Notes under the pieces: model-generated
Databases searched by the model: none
The model's input: only the letters and a program-made list of their open reading frames with translations
What the model was told of the DNA's origin: nothing
Translations under genes and position numbers: made by a program
Part shown: piece after piece, positions 1 through 7,462 of the stretch
How the letters are laid out: each line of letters begins with the position of its first letter
Position numbering within the stretch: position 1 is the stretch's first letter
NCBI RefSeq assembly: GCF_002000245.1
Contig: NZ_MTCM01000005.1
Location: 186,001-250,000, forward strand
Direction: 5' to 3'
DNA from: Sphingobacterium sp. CZ-UAM
Lineage (GTDB): Bacteria > Bacteroidota > Bacteroidia > Sphingobacteriales > Sphingobacteriaceae
DNA length: 64,000 bases

Positions 1-189
1 CTCTTCGTCCATGCCGAACATTGGCAACTCAGTTTCAGGATTCAGTTTCAACCAAGTCGTATCCGTATCCTTAATAATTTTCACATATTCCATTCCATCT
101 TTAAAGACTACATAGGTATCTTCCTCTTCCGGAAAAACAGAATAAATCACGTCACCTAACTCGATATCAAAAGGTTCTTTCATTTCCAT
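1..189 (-). CDS. Hypothetical acidic protein, N-terminal part
   Basis: An open frame enters from the window edge on the minus strand. It covers 63 codons without a stop back to an ATG at 189; a second in-frame ATG lies at 183. The visible part begins MEMKEPFDIELGDVIYSVFP and is rich in Asp/Glu, with no signal peptide or membrane segment. It looks like a small soluble beta-rich protein. I do not recognise a characterised family. The gene is truncated by the window, so its length is unknown. It is read away from dprA. Confidence 0.6.
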   Translation of the reverse strand, partial: MEMKEPFDIELGDVIYSVFPEEEDTYVVFKDGMEYVKIIKDTDTTWLKLNPETELPMFGMDEE

Positions 190-511
190 GCTAAAAATAT
201 TGTTAATCAAGCAAAGCTACCAAATCCAGCACATTCTTTCCAAACAGGGCCTCAATTTCTTCCCCATAAAAGAAAGTTCGCAAATTGCACCACTAACACA
301 ATTAAATATTCCCGTTTCAAATATACCTTACATTATTCAACAGCTCATCCCTTTTATGAAATCCAAAGAATGTGTCGTAGTCTCACGACTTCCCCAACGT
401 CTTCTTATCAAAGCAATGTATGTTAACAAGAATAATCTTCAAAATGACTTTCATTCTAACGAAAAGTCATACAAGAAGTTATAAATTTTCATTATATTTA
501 AAACACCGATT
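190..511. other. Gap between hypothetical gene and dprA
   Basis: This 322-bp AT-rich gap probably holds the promoters of the leftward hypothetical gene and of dprA. A 98-codon plus-strand frame (188-484) fills most of it, but it overlaps the start of the leftward gene, has no recognisable domain and an unconvincing composition. I do not call it a gene. No RNA or repeat was recognised. Confidence 0.4.
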
Positions 512-1633
512 ATGAAACTAATTTATCCCATAGCTTTGACTAAGATCAAGGGCATTGGCCCTAGAACAGCCCGTAGCATCATGGCCCATAGTGAAAGCTT
601 AGCGGATCTATTTTCCTATTCAAAAAAAGATCTGATGCAAATCCCCGGCGTACGGGAATCAATTGCAGACGCAATCTGCAACAAAACATACCTAGAAGCC
701 TGCGAAAAAGAACTCGCTTTTATTGATAAACATCGCATCAAAGCCCTATGGATCGAGGATAAGGACTACCCCGATCGACTCAAACAATGTGATGATGCTC
801 CACTCATGTTATATTATAAGGGACATGCCGCACTAAACTCAACCAAAGTGATCAGTATCGTCGGGACCAGACACGCAACACATTATGGCCAGCAACTATG
901 CGAAGACTTTATGCAGGGCTTAAATGAAAATCAAGATCTACTGATTGTCAGTGGGCTTGCGTATGGTATTGATGCATTGGCACATCGTAATGCCCTAAAG
1001 AACAATATACCAACGGTTGCAGTACTCGGCCATGGACTGGACCGCATATATCCTGCGTCCCACCGTGAGCTTGCATCAAAGATGCTCGAACAGGGAGGAT
1101 TATTGACCGAATTTACATCTGAAACCATACCTGAGCGGGTTAATTTCCCGATGCGTAACCGCATTATTGCAGGAATGGCCGATGTTACAATTGTGGTGGA
1201 AGCTGCGATCAAAGGCGGAGCGCTGATTACAGCCGAAATAGCAAATAGCTATAATAGAGATGTATGCGCATTTCCTGGATCCCTTTACGAAAAGAGTAGC
1301 GAGGGAACCAACTATCTGATCAAAACAAATCGGGCACATATGATCAGGCATGTACAGGATCTCGAATATTTGATGAATTGGGAAATCCGTAAAAAAAATG
1401 AAGCCAACCAACAATTAGCACTTCCATTTAAGTTAGACAAAGACCAGGAACGTGTTTTTAATCTCATTCATGCAACGGGACAACTGGAGCTGAATCAAAT
1501 GATTGAGCAACTCCAATGGCCTCAGAGTAAATTGGCGCTGGTCTTATTGGAATTGGAAATGCAATCATTGATCCATTCACTGCCCGGAAAAGTCTATAAA
1601 TCAATTGGGCAAGCACTCGTAGCAACAAAATAG
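512..1633 (+). CDS. dprA: DNA-processing protein DprA
   Basis: DprA binds single-stranded DNA entering during natural transformation and loads RecA on it. The 373-residue protein has the usual three parts. An N-terminal helix-hairpin-helix-like region (about 5-60) contains IKGIGPRTARSIM. The central Rossmann-like DprA/Smf fold (about 85-290) contains ISIVGTRHATHYG, IVSGLAYGIDALAH, VAVLGHGLDRIYP, FPMRNRIIAG and GGALITAEIA. A C-terminal winged helix spans about 310-365. Length is normal for the family and every core motif is intact. It stands alone, with no other competence gene beside it. The ATG at 512 starts directly at the hairpin domain. Confidence 0.95.
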   Translation: MKLIYPIALTKIKGIGPRTARSIMAHSESLADLFSYSKKDLMQIPGVRESIADAICNKTYLEACEKELAFIDKHRIKALWIEDKDYPDRLKQCDDAPLMLYYKGHAALNSTKVISIVGTRHATHYGQQLCEDFMQGLNENQDLLIVSGLAYGIDALAHRNALKNNIPTVAVLGHGLDRIYPASHRELASKMLEQGGLLTEFTSETIPERVNFPMRNRIIAGMADVTIVVEAAIKGGALITAEIANSYNRDVCAFPGSLYEKSSEGTNYLIKTNRAHMIRHVQDLEYLMNWEIRKKNEANQQLALPFKLDKDQERVFNLIHATGQLELNQMIEQLQWPQSKLALVLLELEMQSLIHSLPGKVYKSIGQALVATK

Positions 1634-1686
1634 GTTTTCAATGCATTATCCTAACAAGAGATTAAATGAGACAATTAGATTTCTGC

Positions 1687-1740
<54 letters not shown>

Positions 1741-1762
1741 CATAACACTAAACCAATTATTA

Positions 1763-3265
1763 ATGAACGACAACAGTACAAAGAGCATCTGGAAGGTCAT
1801 CGGAGCCTCATCGATGGGGACACTTATTGAATGGTATGATTTTTTTATTTTCGGAAGCCTCTCCATCGTAATTTCCACCAAGTTTTTTCCCGCCGACAAT
1901 CCGACAGCGGCTTTTCTATCTACTTTAGCCACTTTTGCTGCTGGATTTGTCGTACGTCCCTTCGGCGCGTTGTTTTTTGGTCGATTAGGCGATATCATAG
2001 GACGCAAATACACCTTTATGGTCACACTGATGCTCATGGGTGGTGCAACATTTTTGATAGGCTGTATCCCTAGTTATGCAAGCATCGGTTTCTGGGCACC
2101 ATTAATTGTTTTGATTCTACGGCTCTTACAAGGCCTTGCTTTGGGAGGTGAATATGGTGGCGCTGCCACTTATGTTGCAGAACATGCGCCGGTGGGGCAA
2201 CGTGGTTATTGGACATCCTGGATACAGACGACCGCCACATTTGGTCTATTTATATCCCTCGTGGTAATTCTTTTAACCAAGAGCTTTCTGAGTGAACCCC
2301 AGTTCGACAGTTGGGGCTGGCGTGTCCCTTTTTTACTCTCGTTGGTTATGGTATATGTATCCTACCTCATCCGTAAGAAGATGAAGGAATCACCCGAGTT
2401 TAGCAAAGCTAAAGCTGAAGGAAAAACAAGTACAAATCCGCTAAAGGAAAGTTTCGGAAATCGCTATAACCTAAAATTTGTGTTATTAGCCCTATTTGGT
2501 GCCGCGATGGGACAAGGTGTGGTTTGGTACACTGGTCAATTCTATTCCATGAGTTTCATGAAAACAGTCATGCATCTCCAATCCGATCAGGCGGATACCA
2601 TCTTAGGTATCGCACTGCTGCTTGGCACACCTTTCTTTGTCGTCTTTGGATGGCTTAGTGATAAAGTCGGCCGCAAATGGATCATGTTGGGCGGGATGCT
2701 CCTTGCCGTGCTGACCTACCGTCCAATCTACGCATCCATGTATCAACTAGCGAATGTTCAACAGAAAACAAAATTAAACGAAACAACAACAGCAGCCACC
2801 GAACAAAATTCCGCCATCGTTACCGTCACCAAAAGTCAATATGACGATGGAACAGAAATGACAAGTTCAAAAATACTACATCAGACAGGTGAGCTTAAAG
2901 GCAAAGAAACGATTAAAACAACCACCCATTTGGCCGGTAAAAATTATATCCTGCTCGTCGCCCTTATCTTTATTCAAGTGATCTATATTACGATGGTATA
3001 TGGACCGATTGCGGCATTTTTGGTCGAACTATTTCCCGTAAAAATCAGATATACATCTATGTCTTTGCCCTACCACGTCGGTAATGGTATATTCGGAGGG
3101 CTCCTACCCGCAGTTTCCACTTACCTCACCACAAATGCGGAGGCTTCAAATACCCCACAATTTTATTTAGCGGGATTAGGATACCCCATCATTATAGCCG
3201 CTGTCTGCTTTATCATTGGTAGTCTATATATCAACAACACATCAACACCTCCAAATCATGAATAA
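1763..3265 (+). CDS. MHS-family MFS transporter (metabolite:H+ symporter)
   Basis: This is an inner-membrane permease of the major facilitator superfamily, metabolite:H+ symporter branch (ProP/ShiA/KgtP type). The 500-residue protein begins with the family signature GTLIEWYDFFIFGSLS. The loop 2-3 motif GRLGDIIGRKYTF and its second-half counterpart GWLSDKVGRKWIM are present, as is LRLLQGLALGGEYGGAATY. About 12 hydrophobic helices are visible. A polar Thr/Lys-rich insert of some 65 residues (roughly 330-395) interrupts the second half before the last helices. The substrate is probably a small organic acid or osmolyte but cannot be told from sequence. An in-frame stop in the upstream repeat fixes the start. 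The next gene overlaps its stop codon. Confidence 0.85.
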   Translation: MNDNSTKSIWKVIGASSMGTLIEWYDFFIFGSLSIVISTKFFPADNPTAAFLSTLATFAAGFVVRPFGALFFGRLGDIIGRKYTFMVTLMLMGGATFLIGCIPSYASIGFWAPLIVLILRLLQGLALGGEYGGAATYVAEHAPVGQRGYWTSWIQTTATFGLFISLVVILLTKSFLSEPQFDSWGWRVPFLLSLVMVYVSYLIRKKMKESPEFSKAKAEGKTSTNPLKESFGNRYNLKFVLLALFGAAMGQGVVWYTGQFYSMSFMKTVMHLQSDQADTILGIALLLGTPFFVVFGWLSDKVGRKWIMLGGMLLAVLTYRPIYASMYQLANVQQKTKLNETTTAATEQNSAIVTVTKSQYDDGTEMTSSKILHQTGELKGKETIKTTTHLAGKNYILLVALIFIQVIYITMVYGPIAAFLVELFPVKIRYTSMSLPYHVGNGIFGGLLPAVSTYLTTNAEASNTPQFYLAGLGYPIIIAAVCFIIGSLYINNTSTPPNHE

Positions 3266-3485
3266 TCTAAAAAAGCTTCTTGGTATTGTATGGATCATCT
3301 TGGCCATATACACCGCATACTTCTCCATTTTTGAACTGGCATTACCTAAGATTTCAACAGGACACCAAGAAGATCTGGTCTTTGGTATCATTATACTTTG
3401 TATATTAACGCCGATCATTTCCCTCGGTTTAGGACTATTTGGTTACTATTCTTTGTTGGGTGAGTACGATAAAAGGAAGATGTGA
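3258..3485 (+). CDS. Small two-helix membrane protein (DUF6814-like)
   Basis: This is a 75-residue protein with two hydrophobic helices (about 5-25 and 38-60) and a charged tail. Its ATG at 3258 overlaps the last 8 bp of the transporter gene, so the two are translationally coupled. An upstream in-frame ATG at 3216 would lie inside the transporter and is less likely. From memory it resembles DUF6814, a Bacteroidota family of small membrane proteins found next to MFS permeases; I could not confirm that by search. A role as accessory subunit or stabiliser of the transporter is inferred only from the overlap. Confidence 0.7.
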   Translation: MNNLKKLLGIVWIILAIYTAYFSIFELALPKISTGHQEDLVFGIIILCILTPIISLGLGLFGYYSLLGEYDKRKM

Positions 3486-3622
3486 GGCATAATAAATACC
3501 ACTTGGCCATCTTAAGAGATTATTTAAACCGGCAAGATGGCCATCCAAACAATTTATTCTCATGAAAATCAGCATCCTAGAATAAAAAGGCATTTTTTCT
3601 TTCCTAAAACTATTTTTTTTTC

Positions 3623-3630
3623 TACTTTTG
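3623..3630 (+). promoter_or_regulatory. -7 element of SRP RNA promoter
   Basis: TACTTTTG matches the Bacteroidota -7 consensus TAnnTTTG exactly. It ends at the base before the predicted 5' end of the SRP RNA. A clear -33 TTG is not visible in the T-rich stretch upstream. Confidence 0.6.
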
Positions 3631-3631
3631 T

Positions 3632-3736
3632 GGCGGGTAAGTCTTCTACGACCAGCTCCCATTGACTCCCCCAGGTTGGGAACAAAGCAAGGGTATTTGG
3701 TTGAGCGGTGCGATAGGAGTAGCTTACCCTTTTTTT
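3632..3736 (+). ncRNA. ffs: Bacterial signal recognition particle RNA (4.5S, small type)
   Basis: This is the RNA that binds Ffh and targets membrane and exported proteins to the translocon. The ends pair: GGGTAAG near 3635-3641 with CTTACCC at 3723-3729, followed by a T-run (3730-3736) as terminator. The Ffh-binding apical domain is complete: C-AGG (3672-3675), stem TTG (3676-3678), GGAA tetraloop (3679-3682), stem CAA (3683-3685), then AGCA (3686-3689). This is the same layout as in E. coli 4.5S RNA. The flanking arms GGGGGAG-type and CTCCC-type continue the hairpin. No protein frame here is credible. Exact ends are uncertain by a few bases. Confidence 0.88.
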
Positions 3737-3905
3737 GTGCCCAAATTTTTGGTTCAATCCTCCTATTTCACCTGACTTCAACTCTTTTTTTAACAAAACA
3801 ATTTGCGTTCTAATCTGGTCTATTATCATGCACCAGAATAACAACAAGTAAGCTTTCCAGACAAATCTATTGATTTACTGCCACTTACATTCAACACAAT
3901 TATAA

Positions 3906-3936
3906 TTGTATATAAAAGCATTTTTATCTAAGTTTG
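3906..3936 (+). promoter_or_regulatory. accD promoter
   Basis: TTG at 3906-3908 and TAAGTTTG at 3929-3936 are separated by 20 bp, matching the Bacteroidota housekeeping promoter (-33 TTG, -7 TAnnTTTG). The -7 ends 21 bp before the accD ATG, giving a very short leader. Confidence 0.65.
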
Positions 3937-3957
3937 TAATCGAATAAGAACTATCGT

Positions 3958-4800
3958 ATGAGTTGGTTTAAAAGAGAAAAAGCTGGTATTAGCACAGCTA
4001 CCGCTAATAAAAAAGAAGCACCAGATGGCATGTGGAACAAGTGTCCCACGTGTAAAAAGCCGTTGTTGCATCTTGAACAAGTAGAAAACGACTATGTTTG
4101 TCAATATTGTGACCATCATTTAAGAATTGGCTCCAAAGAATATTTTTCAATTTTATTTGACAATAACGAATTTACCGAACTATTCCCTAATCTAAATTCT
4201 GGTGATCCACTGGAATTCTTTGATTCTAAACCATACCCTGAACGTTTAAAAGAAAGTCAGGCAAAAACAGGACTGAAAGATGCAATACGCTCAGGTCACG
4301 GAAAAATGAATGGCAAAGATATCGTGATTGCCTGTATGGACTTTAGCTTCATTGGCGGATCAATGGGATCTGTTGTAGGAGAAAAAATAGCACGTTCGAT
4401 TGATTATTGTCTTGAACATAAAATTCCATTTATGTTGATTTCAAAATCAGGTGGTGCGCGTATGATGGAAGCTGCATTCTCTTTGATGCAAATGGCAAAA
4501 ACTTCAGCTAAATTAGCGTTATTGGCACAGGCAGGCCTTCCTTATGTTTGTCTATTGACAGATCCAACAACAGGTGGCGTTACTGCATCCTATGCGATGC
4601 TAGGTGATGTCAATATCGCTGAACCAGGCGCGTTAATCGGATTTGCCGGTCCACGTGTTATTAAAGAAACAATTAAAAAAGATCTTCCTAAAGGATTCCA
4701 GACATCCGAGTTTGTACTTGAACATGGATTTTTAGACTTCATTGTTGACCGTAGACAATTAAAAGACAAAGTGGCTACTTATCTCAAATTGGTCGGATAA
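3958..4800 (+). CDS. accD: Acetyl-CoA carboxylase carboxyltransferase subunit beta
   Basis: AccD forms the carboxyltransferase with AccA and moves the carboxyl group from biotin on AccB to acetyl-CoA, the first step of fatty acid synthesis in the cytoplasm. The 280-residue protein carries the N-terminal zinc ribbon, with C29, C32, C48 and C51. The crotonase-like carboxyltransferase domain follows, with GSMGSVVGEKI, SKSGGARMMEA and TDPTTGGVTASYAMLGD. Length is close to the family norm. It stands as a single gene between its own promoter and a terminator at 4825-4857. Nothing is unusual in it. Confidence 0.97.
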   Translation: MSWFKREKAGISTATANKKEAPDGMWNKCPTCKKPLLHLEQVENDYVCQYCDHHLRIGSKEYFSILFDNNEFTELFPNLNSGDPLEFFDSKPYPERLKESQAKTGLKDAIRSGHGKMNGKDIVIACMDFSFIGGSMGSVVGEKIARSIDYCLEHKIPFMLISKSGGARMMEAAFSLMQMAKTSAKLALLAQAGLPYVCLLTDPTTGGVTASYAMLGDVNIAEPGALIGFAGPRVIKETIKKDLPKGFQTSEFVLEHGFLDFIVDRRQLKDKVATYLKLVG

Positions 4801-4824
4801 AACGAACAAAAGGAATTTAAATAT

Positions 4825-4857
4825 AAAAAGCTCTTAAAATATTTTAGGAGCTTTTTT
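4825..4857 (+). terminator. Rho-independent terminator of accD
   Basis: The arms AAAGCTCTTAAAAT and ATTTTAGGAGCTTT pair with one mismatch and are followed by a T-tract. It lies 24 bp after the accD stop. Confidence 0.8.
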
Positions 4858-4881
4858 TATCATTTAATTATCGATTCATAC

Positions 4882-5232
4882 CTATAAATAGCACCAAAAT
4901 GCCCAGGTCTTCCTTTTTGACAAGTAATCAGAATCTTCTTCATGGCAATAAGCTTCCCGTTCAAAAGAAATATGAAGATAGGCCTTGTCAAAATCTCGCA
5001 GCTGAACAAAACGGATGACAAATTCAAGCAGATACCATAAGTAAAAAAATACGATCCCCAACTCCAGCGCCTGACGCAAATGAATGCGTTCATGACGGAT
5101 TAATGCTTTGTTATTTTTAAAATAACCATATTTTAAAAAAATAACAGGAAAGATAGTAATCGCATTAGCTTTACCAAAAGAGAATAAATTTGTCCAAAAT
5201 TTGCTAACTATAATCATGCGATCGATCAACAT
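4882..5232 (-). CDS. Small membrane protein with HExxH motif
   Basis: This 116-residue protein is of unknown function. It has a hydrophobic N-terminal stretch (about 15-35), then RHERIHLRQALELG (about 45-58), which contains HERIH and so fits the zinc-metallopeptidase pattern HExxH. A second hydrophobic helix follows (about 58-75), then a FEREAYCHEED region whose glutamates could act as a third ligand. The layout resembles a minimal membrane metallopeptidase such as an M48 or M56 core. I recall similar short proteins in other Bacteroidota, but no characterised member. The start at 5232 could be replaced by the Met six codons on. It is convergent with accD. Confidence 0.65.
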   Translation of the reverse strand: MLIDRMIIVSKFWTNLFSFGKANAITIFPVIFLKYGYFKNNKALIRHERIHLRQALELGIVFFYLWYLLEFVIRFVQLRDFDKAYLHISFEREAYCHEEDSDYLSKRKTWAFWCYL

Positions 5233-5485
5233 TAAGTTTCAAACCCAGCCAAACTTAACTAATTTAGCCTTCATTTACAATGCAAACCATCCTATACAAA
5301 TAGCAACAGCATAAACCCAAGGTCTACCGCCACTACAAGAATGCACCAAGCAGACATTCACCACCTTTAAAAATCTGCCGGAATAAAAAACACCATTTCT
5401 TATTATCGACTCAAATTCATGGCTTTATTTCCCCCTGAATTAAAATAAGAGATTGCAAAATTTCTTTTTGAATTGGAATTTTTAT

Positions 5486-5493
5486 TAAGTTTG
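5486..5493 (+). promoter_or_regulatory. -7 element upstream of merR-type gene
   Basis: TAAGTTTG matches TAnnTTTG exactly and lies 22 bp before the start codon at 5515. TTG triplets at 5468 and 5473 are nearer than the usual 19-21 bp, so the -33 assignment is weak. Confidence 0.45.
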
Positions 5494-5514
5494 CTATAGA
5501 TTAATTGCGAAGAT

Positions 5515-5850
5515 ATGCCGTACAAAGAGCGTGAAATAAATAAATTGTATTATACAATGGGAGAAGTGACAGAGATGTTTGATGTAAATGCATCCCAGAT
5601 ACGTTTTTATGAGCGTGAATTTGATATCCTTCAACCCAAGAAAAATAAAAAGGGCAATCGTCTCTTTACACAGGAGGATATTGCGAACCTCAAAATTATA
5701 TTCAATCTTGTCAAAGAAAAGGGTTACACCTTGCAGGGAGCAAGAGACTATCTCCGTGACAATAAATCAGAAGCAAAAGAAAATCAACGCGTAGTGGACT
5801 CTTTAGAGCGGTTAAAAAGCTTTCTTTTGGAAGTACGTGATTCCTTATAA
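5515..5850 (+). CDS. MerR-family transcriptional regulator
   Basis: This 111-residue DNA-binding protein has the MerR winged helix-turn-helix at residues 12-80: YYTMGEVTEMFDVNASQIRF, then YEREF, then the wing residues KGNRLFTQEDI. A short coiled C-terminal region follows, with no cysteine-rich or drug-binding effector domain. Short MerR proteins like this are common and conserved in Bacteroidota. The target cannot be told from context because neighbours are unrelated. A candidate -7 TAAGTTTG lies at 5486-5493, 22 bp before the ATG. Confidence 0.85.
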   Translation: MPYKEREINKLYYTMGEVTEMFDVNASQIRFYEREFDILQPKKNKKGNRLFTQEDIANLKIIFNLVKEKGYTLQGARDYLRDNKSEAKENQRVVDSLERLKSFLLEVRDSL

Positions 5851-5964
5851 GCCATCAAAGATAGGCTGTCCTACGACTACAGTATCCCGAAGATGGACTA
5901 CCATCAAGAAAGAACAGGAAATAAAATCTGATCTATAGAAGCCTGCAAACAGATCTTTAATTAG

Positions 5965-6459
5965 CTATCTGTCCTTTAGCTCAATAACTTCGAGATTTTC
6001 AATCTTATCTTTATTGATCTCAAAGCGCATGAGTGTTCTTACTTTATGCCAGCCATGTTTTCCTGCAGCGCCGGGGTTGAGATGAAGACAATTGATTTTG
6101 GGATCAAACACGACTTTGAGAATATGGGAATGTCCCGTGATAAACAATTTGGGTGGATTGGCCATTAACTCCGCCTTTATCCTTACTGCATACTTTCCCG
6201 GATAACCGCCAATATGGGTCATAAAAACCTCCACTTCCTCACAGGTAAATCGCAGATCTTCGGGAAAACGTAACCGCAGATCCCTTCCATCTATATTTCC
6301 GTACACCCCGCGCAAAGGTTTAAAAGCTTCCAATTGGTCCGCTACATCAGCCTCGCCAAAATCCCCTGCATGCCAGATTTCATCACAATCAGCAAAGTAC
6401 TTGAATACAGATTCATCTAAATAAGAATGGGTATCCGAAAGAAGTCCAATTTTTGTCAT
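5965..6459 (-). CDS. YfcE/MJ0936-type metallophosphoesterase
   Basis: This 164-residue cytoplasmic phosphodiesterase belongs to the calcineurin-like superfamily. All metal-binding blocks are present in order: GLLSDTHSYLD (about 5-15), DEIWHAGDFGE (about 26-36), VYGNIDGRD (about 52-60), MTHIGGYPGKY (about 80-90), ITGHSHI (about 108-114) and NPGAAG (about 130). Members hydrolyse phosphodiesters in vitro with Mn2+; the physiological substrate is unknown. It is only 3 bp from the stop of the upstream methyltransferase gene on the same strand, so the two form an operon. Confidence 0.9.
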   Translation of the reverse strand: MTKIGLLSDTHSYLDESVFKYFADCDEIWHAGDFGEADVADQLEAFKPLRGVYGNIDGRDLRLRFPEDLRFTCEEVEVFMTHIGGYPGKYAVRIKAELMANPPKLFITGHSHILKVVFDPKINCLHLNPGAAGKHGWHKVRTLMRFEINKDKIENLEVIELKDR

Positions 6460-6462
6460 AGT

Positions 6463-7170
6463 TTAGAAAGCTAAAAAATAAGGCGCCAAGGCATTCTTGT
6501 AAGATTCCGAGTAAACACCTTTAGATTGATAAATCACAAATTCACGCTGTTTAAGCACTGTCGACGGTATACGTCCGAGGGTCACAATCTTCCGAATAAT
6601 AGGCTCCCCATCGAATGATCTTATCTGAATTTCGGCCGTACAATGCAATCCATGATCGATTGCCAATGCGGTTAGGGTTTCTGCAAGCTGGGTAGGGAGA
6701 ATCAAAACTAATCTTCCCACTGGAGTTAAATGCGACGATGCAAATTGTAGCAGTTCCTGAAAAAAATCCAGATCCGTATGCCGGGCCAATTTCTTCCGTG
6801 CATCGGGATTATGCAACGAATCCGTATAAAAGGGAGGGTTCGATACAATCAGATCATAGGGCTTATCTATCTGCAATTGTTGAAATGACTTGGCATGTAA
6901 TACCAGGCGGCTACCAAAAATCGAATTACTAAAGTTGCTACTCGCCATCTCTGCGGCCAACGCATCTATCTCCACAGCCTCTATCCAGCTATTTACCAAG
7001 CGTTGTGCCAACATAAGGGCAATCACCCCCGTACCTGTCCCTACATCCAAAACACGCTTCGCATTGTCTGTATCAACCAATGATGCCAGTAATACCCCAT
7101 CCGTATTGATCTTCATCGCACAATTGGATTGATCAACTTCAAACTGTTTAAATCGAAAAATTGACGCCAT
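6463..7170 (-). CDS. trmN6: tRNA1(Val) (adenine(37)-N6)-methyltransferase
   Basis: This SAM-dependent methyltransferase of the YfiC/TrmN6 type methylates A37 of tRNA-Val. The 235-residue protein shows FRFKQFEV at the N-terminus, the SAM-binding block VLDVGTGTGVIALMLAQR (about 44-61), an acidic turn IEAVEIDALA, and the catalytic N6-adenine motif DLIVSNPPFYTDS (about 110). The frame stays open upstream to 7365, but the extra 65 residues resemble no family N-terminus, so I chose the Met at 7170. It lies upstream of and nearly abuts the phosphoesterase gene. Other N6-MTase substrates cannot be excluded. Confidence 0.85.
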   Translation of the reverse strand: MASIFRFKQFEVDQSNCAMKINTDGVLLASLVDTDNAKRVLDVGTGTGVIALMLAQRLVNSWIEAVEIDALAAEMASSNFSNSIFGSRLVLHAKSFQQLQIDKPYDLIVSNPPFYTDSLHNPDARKKLARHTDLDFFQELLQFASSHLTPVGRLVLILPTQLAETLTALAIDHGLHCTAEIQIRSFDGEPIIRKIVTLGRIPSTVLKQREFVIYQSKGVYSESYKNALAPYFLAF

Positions 7171-7382
7171 GAGCCAAAGATAAAACTTTTGGAATGTTTG
7201 TACACTGAAAAATGTATTCTGATTCCAAAAGGAATAATAGGAATAGATAAGATAAAGCGTTCGTGCTGTCACGAGACCAACAGCATTGTAAATTGACTGA
7301 AAGTTCTTTCTGGCCAATAAACAGCATAGCGAGAGTATTGTTATCTTATGACAGATACGACTCAATAAAAAACAGACAATTC

Positions 7383-7446
7383 AAAAAAAAACACCATTCA
7401 TTTAGCAGTAACAACGTTTTATGCAAAATGAATGGTATTTCCTCAA
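7383..7446 (-). terminator. Terminator downstream of mutS
   Basis: An 11-bp inverted repeat, ACCATTCATTT at 7393-7403 and AAATGAATGGT at 7436-7446, is followed in the minus direction by a run of T (A-run at 7383-7391 on the plus strand). The 32-nt loop is long for an intrinsic terminator. It begins 17 bp after the mutS stop. Confidence 0.6.
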
Positions 7447-7462
7447 GCGGCTATATCGCTCG

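Noticed and set aside
188..484. 98-codon plus-strand frame before dprA
   Set aside because: It overlaps the start of the leftward gene, has no recognisable domain and lies in AT-rich intergenic sequence.
3435..3847. Minus- and plus-strand frames of 60-90 codons between the transporter and accD
   Set aside because: They cross the SRP RNA and its promoter and show no protein features.
7171..7365. N-terminal extension of the tRNA methyltransferase
   Set aside because: The 65 extra residues are not typical of the family, which starts close to the FRFKQF motif.
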